A program made the translations under genes and the position numbers. From an uncultured Anaerolineaceae bacterium (lineage in GTDB: Bacteria > Chloroflexota > Anaerolineae > Anaerolineales > Anaerolineaceae): a stretch of 61,131 nucleotides of DNA. The stretch's first letter is position 1; each line of letters begins with the position of its first letter. This document shows positions 26,361-35,098 of this stretch, one piece after another. The DNA lies in assembly GCA_938020565.1 (NCBI GenBank), contig CALIHP010000063.1, positions 1-61,131 of the forward strand, given 5' to 3'. The notes below the pieces were generated by a model. It searched no databases. It was not told where the DNA came from and worked only from the letters and a program-made list of their open reading frames with translations.

Positions 26361-26369
26361 CGAGGAACG

Positions 26370-27074
26370 ATGAAATTATCTACTTTTTTATTTACCAATC
26401 CTGGGACTCACACGCCGAACGAGGATGCGCTCGATTTTTTCGCCGACGGGAATTTGGGCGTCTGGGCGCTGGCGGATGGTCTGGGCGGGCATGCCCGTGG
26501 GGAGCTGGCTTCGCAATACGCGGTCAGAACGATCCGGTCGATTCCGATCGGCGAGGCGGAGCTCACGAACGAGGCGATCGAAGCGGCGTATCAGGGGATT
26601 AATTCGTACGTTTATTCTCAGAACGGCCCGCGGACGACGCTTGTCAGCGCGTTTTTGAAAGAGGGTGTCTTTCGTTTCGCGAATGTCGGCGATTCGCGTC
26701 TTTATTATTTCCGGAAAGGCGAACTCTTCCAGCGGACCGCTGACCACAGCGTCGCCTACGCCGCCTACGCTTCCGGCGAGGTGAACTATGGGGATATCCG
26801 GTTTCATTCCGACCGGAGCCGGCTTGTTCGCGCGATCGGAACGAGCGAAAAGGTCCAGCCGCAGCTCTATCCCGCGATTGAGACTGAGGCGGGCGACGCT
26901 TTCCTGATGTGTTCCGACGGATTCTGGGAATATCTTTTTGAAATGGAGATGGAAATCGATCTGCTGAAGTCGCGTCAGCCTAAGGATTGGGTTGACTTTA
27001 TGTTGCTGCGTATCGTTCGTCGACTCAAGTCGGAAAGCGATAATTTTTCGGCCATTGCGGTCATGATTCAATAA
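26370..27074 (+). CDS. PP2C-family serine/threonine phosphatase (soluble)
   Basis: This is a 234-residue cytoplasmic PP2C protein with HTPNEDALDFF, ALADGLGGHARGELAS, ANVGDSRLYYF, LMCSDGFWEYL and SDNFSAIAV in the proper order. It starts nine bases after the transmembrane PP2C gene and ends 14 bases before the vWA-FHA gene, so it is in the same transcript. Short length and absence of a membrane helix distinguish it from its neighbour. It probably dephosphorylates the soluble members of the island. Confidence 0.9.
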   Translation: MKLSTFLFTNPGTHTPNEDALDFFADGNLGVWALADGLGGHARGELASQYAVRTIRSIPIGEAELTNEAIEAAYQGINSYVYSQNGPRTTLVSAFLKEGVFRFANVGDSRLYYFRKGELFQRTADHSVAYAAYASGEVNYGDIRFHSDRSRLVRAIGTSEKVQPQLYPAIETEAGDAFLMCSDGFWEYLFEMEMEIDLLKSRQPKDWVDFMLLRIVRRLKSESDNFSAIAVMIQ

Positions 27075-27088
27075 AAATGGAGCCTGCC

Positions 27089-28774
27089 ATGAAAAAAAGA
27101 ATACTGTGTCTTGTTGTTTCGCTGACGGTTATTTTTCTGCTTTGCGGATTTCAGTCGAACAGCGATGTCGTTCGCGTTGGGAATATTTATTATTCCTCGA
27201 AAAACGTCCAGATTTATTTCAACGACCCGACGCATGTCGTCGATGCGACCGAACCGTTCGTGACGATCGACGACTCCCCGCTTCAGAACGTCAGCTTTGA
27301 GCAGCTGGGGAAAAATACCGATTATCCGATGACGATCCTGTTCCTCGTCGACCTGAAGAAGAATAATTATTTCCTCGAACGGTCGCGCGCGAAGGAAATT
27401 ATCGATCGGTTTATGGACTCAACCAAGAACGACCTCGGCGAAGGACGGACGCGGACGTATTTCGTGATCCCGTTCGGGGACCGCGTCGAGGGCGCGTATA
27501 ATCCGGAAGAAAATTCGCAGGCGTTTTTCTATACGGCGGAGGATTCCGATTATTTTGCCGCGCTCTCGGAAGGAATCGCTTTCCTCGCGCAGCGGCGTGA
27601 AACGAAAATTCCAGAGTATCAGGCGATTGTCCTGATTACCGACGCGACGACGCATTCCGAAAAAAAGATTTCCAAACTGAATTTGAAAAACGCGTTGAAG
27701 GAATATGGAATTCCGGTGTACGCCGTTGTGCATAACGATAAGGACAACATGACGAAAGCGGAGCATGTCGACCTGATGCGCGAGATTACCGACAGTTCGA
27801 GCGGAACGACGCAGCGGGCGCGCGAATACAACGATCATAACCAGAAAGTTGTCGATAATATTATTGTCGAAATGCTCCGGTCGTACGTCCTGACCGGACA
27901 GCTTCAGCAGGATTATATCGGGCTGAAGCCGAATCCGGAGGACACGTACCAATTAACGCTGCGTTTCGGGACGCGGGGATCGGAAACCGCGTCGGCGGTC
28001 AAGAAGAACGCGAAGATCCGCGGTCTGTATTACGACGTCATGACATATGCGCAGGAACTGACCGCTGTGGCCCAGTCGCTGACGGCGACGGCAGAAGCGC
28101 AGATGATGGCGACGGCTCAGGCGTCAGTTCCGGAAGAGCCGGGCTCCTGGCTGGACGGTTCGACGACGCTTTTCGGATATACAGTTAAAAATAAAATTCT
28201 GATTGCGATTGGCGCGGGGCTGATCGGACTGGTCCTGCTGGCGGTCATTCTCTTTACGCGGGGTGTCCGCTCCGAGAAGAGGGACGCGCGGGACGATTAC
28301 GATTGGGACGACGAGGGCGCCGATATTCCGCCGACTGTGACGGACATGGTTCCCGACGAGGTCGCGAATCAGCTTCCGACGGTTGGTTTCGAGACGGAGG
28401 CGGACCGTGCGAAAGGCTCCTGCAATATTTCTTTTGAAAACATGGACCGGAGCCGGGTCGAAGCGCCGATCCGTGAATCGATTATCAGCGGCGGGGAAAA
28501 GACGTTTGGGCGCCGGACCGCGGATGGAATCGTCGGGCTGAACGGCGACGAGAGTATTTCCAAGGTGCATTTCAAGCTGACGTATCTTAACGATACGCTC
28601 TATATCGAAGATATGGCCTCCAGTAATGGCGTCGTTCTCAACGGGAACCGGATTCAGACACGGGCGCGATTAAAGGATGGAGATATCCTGCTGATCGGGA
28701 AGACGACTTACCGGGTCCATGTGATCAGGTCTGGAATTTCGACCGCGGACGATAAAACGCAGCTGTATTTTTAG
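27089..28774 (+). CDS. Transmembrane protein with outer vWA-like domain and inner FHA domain
   Basis: This is a protein of about 561 residues. A signal segment (LCLVVSLTVIFLLCGF) precedes an outer von Willebrand A-like domain (about 60-270), recognisable from TILFLVDLKKNNYF and AIVLITDATTHS. The metal-binding DxSxS motif is not canonical. An Ala/Gln/Thr stalk, one membrane helix (ILIAIGAGLIGLVLLAVIL, near 370) and an FHA domain follow, with FGRRTADGIVG, SISKVHFKL and DMASSNGVVLNGNRI. The start at 27089 has a TGGAG site six bases upstream, better than the ATG at 27077. The design mirrors the FHA and PP2C receptors nearby. Confidence 0.85.
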   Translation: MKKRILCLVVSLTVIFLLCGFQSNSDVVRVGNIYYSSKNVQIYFNDPTHVVDATEPFVTIDDSPLQNVSFEQLGKNTDYPMTILFLVDLKKNNYFLERSRAKEIIDRFMDSTKNDLGEGRTRTYFVIPFGDRVEGAYNPEENSQAFFYTAEDSDYFAALSEGIAFLAQRRETKIPEYQAIVLITDATTHSEKKISKLNLKNALKEYGIPVYAVVHNDKDNMTKAEHVDLMREITDSSSGTTQRAREYNDHNQKVVDNIIVEMLRSYVLTGQLQQDYIGLKPNPEDTYQLTLRFGTRGSETASAVKKNAKIRGLYYDVMTYAQELTAVAQSLTATAEAQMMATAQASVPEEPGSWLDGSTTLFGYTVKNKILIAIGAGLIGLVLLAVILFTRGVRSEKRDARDDYDWDDEGADIPPTVTDMVPDEVANQLPTVGFETEADRAKGSCNISFENMDRSRVEAPIRESIISGGEKTFGRRTADGIVGLNGDESISKVHFKLTYLNDTLYIEDMASSNGVVLNGNRIQTRARLKDGDILLIGKTTYRVHVIRSGISTADDKTQLYF

Positions 28775-28867
28775 CGGCGGTCATGATTGACCTTGTGCGA
28801 AGGCCGCGAAGAGAAGCGATTGTCAGCGCGGGTTTTCTGGCAGAGGGACGCGGGCTAAGGGAAAACG

Positions 28868-30292
28868 ATGTTTGAAAAGGTTTGTTTCAACTGTTTTACG
28901 GCGAAGCAGAACGACGAAGCCTGTCCGGTTTGCGGGTTTGATAACCGGACGGGCATCGGCTCGAACCAGAGTCATGGCGTTTCGCTCGCGCCGGGAACGA
29001 TTATCGGCGGGCGCTTTATCGTCGGAAAGACGCTGGGACAGGGCGGTTTCGGAATTACTTATCTGTCCCTCGACCTGAAGACCGGAAAAATCGTCGCGAT
29101 CAAAGAGTTCTTCCCGTCGCATCTCGTTTCCCGTCAGGAGACCGGTCTCAGGACCAGCGTCCAGCCAAACTCGACGAAAGACGAAGATATCTTTCGCTAT
29201 GGACTGAAAAAATTCAAGGAAGAAGCGGAGCTGTTAGCGACGTTCCGAAACCAGGAGCATATCGTCTCGGTTCACCGCTTCTTCTACGGGAATAATACCG
29301 GTTATTTTGTAATGGATTTTATTGACGGGATTTCGTTGAAAGATTATGTCCGGCGGATGAATGGACGGCTGCTGTATCCGGACGTGGTCGGGATTATCGA
29401 TCCGATCCTGAAGGCGATTGCGTTTATCCATAGCAAAGGGCTGATTCATCGGGATGTCAGTCCGGATAACGTCTTTATTCAAAAGGATGGGACGGTTAAG
29501 CTCCTTGATTTCGGCGCGGCGCGATTCTTTACACAGTCGAAGGGAAAGGCGATGACGACGATCCTGAAACCGGGGTTTGCACCTCCGGAGCAATATACCT
29601 CGACCGGGAAGCAGGGCCCCTGGACCGATATTTACGCAGTAGCGGGAACGATGTATTACGCGCTGACCGGAAAGACGCCGCTCGATTCGCTTTCCCGGAA
29701 GCTCGACGATCAGCTCATCCGCCCGACAACGATTAATCCGTCGATCAACCAGGCTCAGGAAGCGGTCCTGCTCAAGGGATTGGCGATCGACCCGTCCGCG
29801 CGGTATGGAAGCGCGATCGAGTTCCGTCAGGCGCTGATCCGATCGATTCAACCGATTCTTTCACGCCGGACGATCGCGAACCGGCGGCAGCTGCCCGCTG
29901 CGCAGCCAGCTCAGGTTCGCGCTGGACAGCAGCCCAGTGCGGCGCCTGTCTTGGCGGCGGTCCCGGAGCCAGCTGCGATTCCGGCGGCCGCGCCGATTGC
30001 GGAAGTGAATCCGCTTCCGGGGGCTGCGGAGAGCTGCGCGGCGTCGGCGCAAAAAGCGGCGCCTGAGCCGATCGTTGAAGACAACGCGGTATTCGACGAT
30101 TTTTTTGACGAAGAAGAAGATATCCTGCGCGGCGAAGATGCGGAGGCGCGAGATGAAAACAGGGCGGCGAGCTGTCCTGAAATCTGGAACCAGCCGAAAG
30201 AGGCCCAAAAGAGGCTGTCGATCGTAGATTACGTTCTGTATGGATTGCTTGTTTTTATTGTTATTGTGGTTATTATCATTTTGTTAAGTTGA
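28868..30292 (+). CDS. Ser/Thr protein kinase with zinc ribbon and C-terminal membrane anchor
   Basis: This is a 474-residue kinase. A zinc ribbon (Cys6, Cys9, Cys19, Cys22) comes first, then a kinase domain from about 48 to 320 with TLGQGGFGITYLS, Lys in VAIKEFFP, the catalytic loop HRDVSPDN and LLDFGAARFF. An Ala/Pro-rich and acidic linker ends in a single C-terminal helix (YGLLVFIVIVVIIILLS), a tail anchor with almost nothing outside. It shares the ribbon and the Ser-containing loop with the 681-residue kinase, so the two are paralogues with different output or sensing ends. It is co-directional with the FHA genes around it. Confidence 0.92.
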   Translation: MFEKVCFNCFTAKQNDEACPVCGFDNRTGIGSNQSHGVSLAPGTIIGGRFIVGKTLGQGGFGITYLSLDLKTGKIVAIKEFFPSHLVSRQETGLRTSVQPNSTKDEDIFRYGLKKFKEEAELLATFRNQEHIVSVHRFFYGNNTGYFVMDFIDGISLKDYVRRMNGRLLYPDVVGIIDPILKAIAFIHSKGLIHRDVSPDNVFIQKDGTVKLLDFGAARFFTQSKGKAMTTILKPGFAPPEQYTSTGKQGPWTDIYAVAGTMYYALTGKTPLDSLSRKLDDQLIRPTTINPSINQAQEAVLLKGLAIDPSARYGSAIEFRQALIRSIQPILSRRTIANRRQLPAAQPAQVRAGQQPSAAPVLAAVPEPAAIPAAAPIAEVNPLPGAAESCAASAQKAAPEPIVEDNAVFDDFFDEEEDILRGEDAEARDENRAASCPEIWNQPKEAQKRLSIVDYVLYGLLVFIVIVVIIILLS

Positions 30293-30306
30293 CAAGGAGT
30301 TATATT

Positions 30307-30975
30307 ATGGGTATCGTTCAATGTCCTAATGGTCATTTTTATAACAATGACGTTTTTGATCAGTGTCCGAATTGCAACGCGGATTCAATGGCGTTTGGAA
30401 ACAGCGACGCGCCGACGGTTCCGGTTTCATACGGCGCGAGCGGAATGGATTTTTCGTCGGACGCTTCGTCGGATTTTCTGTCGGACATTCCTTCTTCGCT
30501 CCCGACGAACGCTTTGTTCAGCGAAATGGCCGCTGAGAAAAAAGGCCCGGATGACAGCGGTCAGACAATCGCTTTCTATAATAAGGAAGAATATAAGATT
30601 GGACCGGTGGCGGGCTGGCTCGTTTGTATTTCCGGCCCGGATAAAGGGAAAGACTACCGGATTCTGGCCGGGCGAAACCTGATCGGGCGTTCGTCAACGA
30701 ATAAATATCAGGTCAACCTGAGCGACATGAACATTTCGCGGACGGAGGCGGTCGCTTCGATCGCGTATGACGACCGGCATAATGAGTTTATCTTCGGCGC
30801 TGGATCGTATGGGAACCTGCTGCCTTTTGTTGATGGACAGCCGTGTATGAATCAGCTTCCAATCTCGGCGTACAGTCGGATCGAGATCGGGGAAACGACG
30901 ATGTTGTTTGTTCCGTTTTGCGGAGCGCAGTTTACCTGGAAATCTGATTCTGAGAAGGATAAGAACGGTTCATGA
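30307..30975 (+). CDS. Cytoplasmic zinc-ribbon FHA-domain protein
   Basis: This is a 222-residue protein. An N-terminal zinc-binding segment (Cys6, His10, Cys20, Cys23 in QCPNGHF and DQCPNCNAD) is followed by a Ser/Asp-rich linker with several possible phospho-sites (residues 35-80). An FHA-like domain follows, with RNLIGRSSTNKYQVNL and SDMNISRTEAVASI. The usual His of the SxxH motif is Ala or Glu here, so phosphothreonine binding may be altered. The start MGIVQCPNGH at 30307 has an AAGGAG site. It begins just after the anchored kinase and may be its direct substrate. Confidence 0.8.
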   Translation: MGIVQCPNGHFYNNDVFDQCPNCNADSMAFGNSDAPTVPVSYGASGMDFSSDASSDFLSDIPSSLPTNALFSEMAAEKKGPDDSGQTIAFYNKEEYKIGPVAGWLVCISGPDKGKDYRILAGRNLIGRSSTNKYQVNLSDMNISRTEAVASIAYDDRHNEFIFGAGSYGNLLPFVDGQPCMNQLPISAYSRIEIGETTMLFVPFCGAQFTWKSDSEKDKNGS

Positions 30976-31064
30976 TATCCGGATAAGCCCGTCGCTGTTA
31001 TGGGTGCTTACGATTTCGTTGGTCGTTTCGTTTGAAATTGTGTATTGCTGAGATAGGACATTGT

Positions 31065-31709
31065 ATGTCATCGAATGATACTGCTTTTCTGTTTGATTCG
31101 GCGAGGAGGAAGATTTGCCTGTCAGACGAGGAGTTCATATTCGGACGAAGTCCAGACGCTGATCTTGTGCTTGATGACCAGAAGGTCTCGCGTCACCACG
31201 CTAAGATTCGGAGGCGCGGGAGCCGGTTCACGATCATGGACCTGCAAAGCCGGAATGGAACGTTCGTGAATGGAAAAAAGGTTTTGGACGAGGTCCCGTT
31301 GTTCGCGAATGATCGTATTTCGATTATCGGGAAGTATTACTTCCTTTTTCAGGATTCGGATATTACGCTGACCGGTACGACGCCGCAGTTCTCCCTGGGA
31401 ATCGTTCTCGACACGCGGACCGGGAACGTCTGGATTGAGAATACGCTAATCTCGCCGCCGTTGAGTCCGAATTGTTTCAGATTGTTGGAGCTTCTTTGTC
31501 AGGATCCGGGCAGGCTGTATTCGTACGAGGAGATTCATCGGTTTATCTGGCCCGATCTTGAGTATTACGGCGAATCGGATCGGAACCGCTGTCATGTCGT
31601 CAAAAAACAGCTGCTTGACGTGCTGCGAAAGTATTCGCCGCGGGTTAATTGCGTACGCGTCGTCAGTAAGCGCGGCATGCGGCTGATCGATCCGAACGAG
31701 GGCGAATAA
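31065..31709 (+). CDS. FHA-domain transcription factor with winged-helix domain
   Basis: This is a protein of about 214 residues. An FHA domain (about 15-95) has FIFGRSPDADLVL, VSRHHAKIRR and DLQSRNGTFVNGKKV, all consensus residues intact. A C-terminal OmpR/SARP-like winged helix follows (about 125-214), with LSPNCFRLLELLCQDPG and VVSKRGMRLID. The combination would bind phosphothreonine with one half and DNA with the other, passing kinase signals to transcription. The ATG at 31065 is preferred over an upstream TTG; the ribosome site (AGGA) is weak. Its targets are unknown, but its own island is a candidate. Confidence 0.85.
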   Translation: MSSNDTAFLFDSARRKICLSDEEFIFGRSPDADLVLDDQKVSRHHAKIRRRGSRFTIMDLQSRNGTFVNGKKVLDEVPLFANDRISIIGKYYFLFQDSDITLTGTTPQFSLGIVLDTRTGNVWIENTLISPPLSPNCFRLLELLCQDPGRLYSYEEIHRFIWPDLEYYGESDRNRCHVVKKQLLDVLRKYSPRVNCVRVVSKRGMRLIDPNEGE

Positions 31710-31741
31710 CCGGACTGCCCAGGTGGGGAAAGGAATTGAAG

Positions 31742-32362
31742 ATGGATGAAATTCTGCGGGATCTGACGTTTATCATGCGGCACTGGCTGGAACCGGTTTC
31801 GGCCGCGAAGTGGGTCGTAAAAAGACGGAAGATGGGTTTGGCGTTCGCGCTTTTCGTGATTATTCCGATCTGGGGTTCGCTTTTATCGCTTCTCTTCAGT
31901 ATTGACAATAATAATTCCTCGAGTATCGGAATTCGCGTATGGGCTTCCATACTGGTCGGATCCGTCCTGCTGGCGTTGGGGCTGGCGTGGCTGATTTCCG
32001 CGACGTCGGGGTCGATCTTAGGCCGGGATATTCCGTTTGACTATGTTTTCTGCGCGTTGTCCGCTGCGCAGATCGCCGCGATTCCGTTACTGGCGGTTGC
32101 GGTTTTGTTTTCGAACCTTGCGCTGGGCTTCGGGTCTTTTTCCGTCGCCGGGCTGGGAATCAGCGCGCTTGCGGCTGCGCCCGCCGCTTCGGCATGGCTC
32201 AGTATGGTGACGCTGATATTTACTTTCTTTGGGCTCGATAAAAATCGGATTGTGCGCGGAACGATTATCTATATCCTGATCGTCACGCTGATTCTTGCTT
32301 TGGTATTAGCGTCGTCTGGTGCGATTATGATTAATAATTTCATGAATATTCTGAGCTTCTGA
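31742..32362 (+). CDS. YIP1-like multi-helix membrane protein
   Basis: This is a 206-residue integral membrane protein with five hydrophobic helices and a short cytoplasmic start MDEILRDLTFIMRHWLEPV. The pattern of an amphipathic N-terminus followed by clustered helices resembles YIP1-family proteins, but no signature is decisive. The start at 31742 has an AAAGGA site. It lies between the FHA transcription factor and the last kinase, only 13 bases from the latter, and is probably co-expressed. It might be a membrane partner or substrate of that kinase; function unknown. Confidence 0.6.
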   Translation: MDEILRDLTFIMRHWLEPVSAAKWVVKRRKMGLAFALFVIIPIWGSLLSLLFSIDNNNSSSIGIRVWASILVGSVLLALGLAWLISATSGSILGRDIPFDYVFCALSAAQIAAIPLLAVAVLFSNLALGFGSFSVAGLGISALAAAPAASAWLSMVTLIFTFFGLDKNRIVRGTIIYILIVTLILALVLASSGAIMINNFMNILSF

Positions 32363-32375
32363 CGGAGCCATGCGG

Positions 32376-34940
32376 ATGAAAACGATTGGACGGTACGAAA
32401 TCCTGGGCGAACGCGGGCGCGGCGGGATGGCGATCGTATATAAGGCGCATGATCCGAAGCTGGATCGGGTTGTCGCGATCAAGCTGATCCAGGCAAATGC
32501 GTTCGCGGCTAATATTTTCGGGCATATCCGAGCGCGGTTCGAGCGGGAAGCGCGGGCGTTGGCGCGCCTGGATCATCCGAATATCGTTAAGGTTCTCGAT
32601 TATGGGGAGCATGAAGAAGCGCCTTATCTGGTTATGGAATACCTGGAGGGGGCGACGCTGAAAGATGTGAAAAAGCCGCTGCGGGTGGAGACGGCGGTGC
32701 GCCTGATCCGGCCAATTGCGGAGGCGTTAGCGTATGTGCATTCTGAAGGGCTGCTGCATCGGGACGTGAAGCCGTCGAATATCATGATCACGAAGCATGA
32801 AAAAGTCATGCTGACGGATTTTGGGATCGCGAAGTGGATCGAGGAGGATGAGGATCAGAAAGGTCTGACGGGGACGGGCGTCGGCGTTGGAACGCCGGAG
32901 TATATGGCCCCCGAGCAGGGGTTAGGGAAGAAGACAGACGGGCGCGCTGACGAATATTCGCTGTCGATCGTGTTTTACGAGCTGATTACCGGACGGAAGC
33001 CGTTTACCGGCGATACACCGCTCGAAATTCTCATGCATCAGGCGAGCGAGCCGGTTCCCGATCCGCGCGAGTTTAATCCGGAATTGAGCGAATCGGTGAA
33101 ACGGTTCATGGACCGGGCGCTGGCGAAAAAGCCTGAAGACCGGTACGCGGAGATGAAAGATTATCTGCGCGATCTGGACGGACTCCGGCTGCAGGGGCTG
33201 GCACTTCGGGCGCAGCGAACAGCGCTGAAGAAGGAGGCGGAAGCGGCGGGACAGGGGGCGAATGAAGCCGCGGCTGCCATGCCTGAAAGCGCCGCTGCGG
33301 TTTCCGCGGACCGAACGACGGCGAAGGATGCGGCTGCGCCGGATCGCAGCGGCGTTATGACGATTCCGGTCAGCCAGACGGCGGTTGAGGTCCTGCCGAC
33401 GGATTCGGCGGAAAGCGGCGATAGTTCCGTGATGCTGCGGATGTCGGAGCTGCGGACGGTTCGGGCGGCGGCGGAGATGGCGACCGTTCCGGCGGAATCT
33501 GAGGCGAATGCGGTTCGTGCGGGAGAGGTGGAACCGGCTGGCCCGTCTCAGTCGGATCGCAGCGGCGTTATGACGATTCCGGTCAGCCAGACGGCGGTTG
33601 AGCCTCAACCAGCTAAATTGACGGATCCTTCCGACAGTGCGGTTCAGATTCGGGAAGACAAAGCTAGGACGAGGCAACGGTGGAATCTTTTTCCTCTCGG
33701 TGTGCTGGCGGTGATTTTGGTTGTCATAGAAGTTGTATATCTGGTTAAGGTTTCATGGGATCCGCAGGTGACGAAAACGAATGATTTGTTATTGATGTCC
33801 ACTGAAATATACGCCAGACCGATCCCTGCCATGGAGACCGCTACGCTGACGCCTGCTTTGAACTCGGCATGGAATAGTTCGGCTGGAGTGGCTGGAACAT
33901 TCGTTAAGAAAACGCCTGCTTCGACGAAAACGGCGATGAGTATTTCTCAGATTCAGGCGGAGTTTTTTGATCGGGAATATGAGAGTCAGGACGATTTCCT
34001 GCGGGCGTTTGACGACGCTTATGAAAAGATCAAGCAGGCTTCGAAGAAAATGCGGACGGTTTCTGAATCGAGTCTCTCCCATATGGAAGACGATTATATA
34101 GAGACATACAGCCCTTCAACTTTAGACGATATCCGGAATTTTATTCTTGAAGCCAGTTTTATTAGCCCATACGACGCATCCTTCCATTCCTGGGATTTCG
34201 GCGTGCTGTTCCGTGATGATGGTCCGAATAGCCAATACCGGCTTTTTATCGATTCGAACGGGGATTGGGCTCTGTCCAATCATACTGGCTCGGGCGATGC
34301 AGCGGCTTTGAGCAGCGGGAGCCTCTCGAAGTTTTATTCCTATCAAAAGGGTGAAAAGAATACGCTGAAGTTAATCGTTACCGGGAGCACTGGGTTGTTT
34401 TTTGTGAATGACCAGTTTGTCTCGTGGTTGAATCTTTCAGATCGAACGAACAGCGGTCAGATTTCGCTTGGAACCGGATTTATGAACGGACATGAGGTTG
34501 AGGGGTATTCGACCCGGTTTGAGGATTTGGCAGTTTGGAAAATGACCGGTAATTTAAAGCTGGCGAGCGGAGATTGTAAACCCTGGAGCGCTGAGGAAAT
34601 GGGCAGTTTATATAATATTTACAGCGCATCGCGAGGCACTTCTGACGGGATTACGGCTCTGGGTGGCGTCATGGCGGTGATCGAGCCTCCGGATTGGGCC
34701 ATGAATCAGGATTGGGAAATTCAAGTTGAAGACGTGGGTCGTTTCTATTCCGATCGGTATTCTTGTCAACTGATTGATAATCGCTTTCATTGCGGTCCCT
34801 TTATTCTTAGCTATAACCGAAATCGGTTTTTGGAAACGGATTATACGATTACAGTATTCCCGAAGGGTCAGGGATGCTCCGTTTTTAAGGCTCATATTTC
34901 TTCAGGGCAGTTTACCGGTTTGATGGATGCGTATAAATAA
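32376..34940 (+). CDS. Transmembrane Ser/Thr protein kinase (Pkn-type) with lectin-like outer domain
   Basis: This is a protein of about 854 residues. A canonical bacterial kinase domain (1-275) has GERGRGGMAIVYKA, Lys in VAIKLIQ, HRDVKPSN, LTDFGIAKW and GTPEYMAPEQ. A long Ala/Glu linker (about 290-425) holds two copies of the motif SGVMTIPVSQTAVE. One membrane helix (FPLGVLAVILVVIEVVYLV, near 445) leads to an outer part with a helical stalk and a beta-sandwich domain (about 565-720) like concanavalin/LamG folds (SWDFGVLFRDDGPNSQYRLF). GGAG lies nine bases before the ATG at 32376 and three before the one at 32370. Unlike the other two kinases it keeps the usual HRDxKP loop and has no zinc ribbon. 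Confidence 0.88.
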   Translation: MKTIGRYEILGERGRGGMAIVYKAHDPKLDRVVAIKLIQANAFAANIFGHIRARFEREARALARLDHPNIVKVLDYGEHEEAPYLVMEYLEGATLKDVKKPLRVETAVRLIRPIAEALAYVHSEGLLHRDVKPSNIMITKHEKVMLTDFGIAKWIEEDEDQKGLTGTGVGVGTPEYMAPEQGLGKKTDGRADEYSLSIVFYELITGRKPFTGDTPLEILMHQASEPVPDPREFNPELSESVKRFMDRALAKKPEDRYAEMKDYLRDLDGLRLQGLALRAQRTALKKEAEAAGQGANEAAAAMPESAAAVSADRTTAKDAAAPDRSGVMTIPVSQTAVEVLPTDSAESGDSSVMLRMSELRTVRAAAEMATVPAESEANAVRAGEVEPAGPSQSDRSGVMTIPVSQTAVEPQPAKLTDPSDSAVQIREDKARTRQRWNLFPLGVLAVILVVIEVVYLVKVSWDPQVTKTNDLLLMSTEIYARPIPAMETATLTPALNSAWNSSAGVAGTFVKKTPASTKTAMSISQIQAEFFDREYESQDDFLRAFDDAYEKIKQASKKMRTVSESSLSHMEDDYIETYSPSTLDDIRNFILEASFISPYDASFHSWDFGVLFRDDGPNSQYRLFIDSNGDWALSNHTGSGDAAALSSGSLSKFYSYQKGEKNTLKLIVTGSTGLFFVNDQFVSWLNLSDRTNSGQISLGTGFMNGHEVEGYSTRFEDLAVWKMTGNLKLASGDCKPWSAEEMGSLYNIYSASRGTSDGITALGGVMAVIEPPDWAMNQDWEIQVEDVGRFYSDRYSCQLIDNRFHCGPFILSYNRNRFLETDYTITVFPKGQGCSVFKAHISSGQFTGLMDAYK
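33340..33389 (+). repeat. 50-bp direct repeat, copy 1 (kinase linker)
   Basis: This 50-base segment is identical to 33553-33602 and encodes DRSGVMTIPVSQTAVE in the linker between kinase domain and membrane helix. Identity at the DNA level, including third positions, points to recent duplication or gene conversion. The Ser and Thr residues could be phosphorylation sites. Confidence 0.9.
33553..33602 (+). repeat. 50-bp direct repeat, copy 2 (kinase linker)
   Basis: This is the second identical copy of the segment at 33340-33389, in the same reading frame and 213 bases downstream. It keeps the linker frame open and repeats the same peptide. Confidence 0.9.
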
Positions 34941-35048
34941 AACGGGAACAGGCTGATTCTGTATTCTGAGTCAGTATGATGACGTATGATAAATAGTGGA
35001 TCGACGGTGGTCACCTGTAGTTTCGCCGAGAGAACAAGTATAAATATA

Positions 35049-35074
35049 AAAGGCCGCTGATATCAGCAGCCTTT
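35049..35074. terminator. Bidirectional terminator between kinase gene and pgk
   Basis: AAAGGCCGCTGAT (35049-35061) pairs with ATCAGCAGCCTTT (35062-35074) with one mismatch. T-rich sequence follows on both strands. It lies between two convergent genes and can end transcripts from either side. Confidence 0.75.
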
Positions 35075-35098
35075 TATATTCTATTAAAATATATTTAT

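Noticed and set aside
27260..27900. Fully functional metal-binding site in the vWA-like domain
   Set aside because: The expected DxSxS motif reads DLKKN, so metal-dependent binding cannot be claimed.
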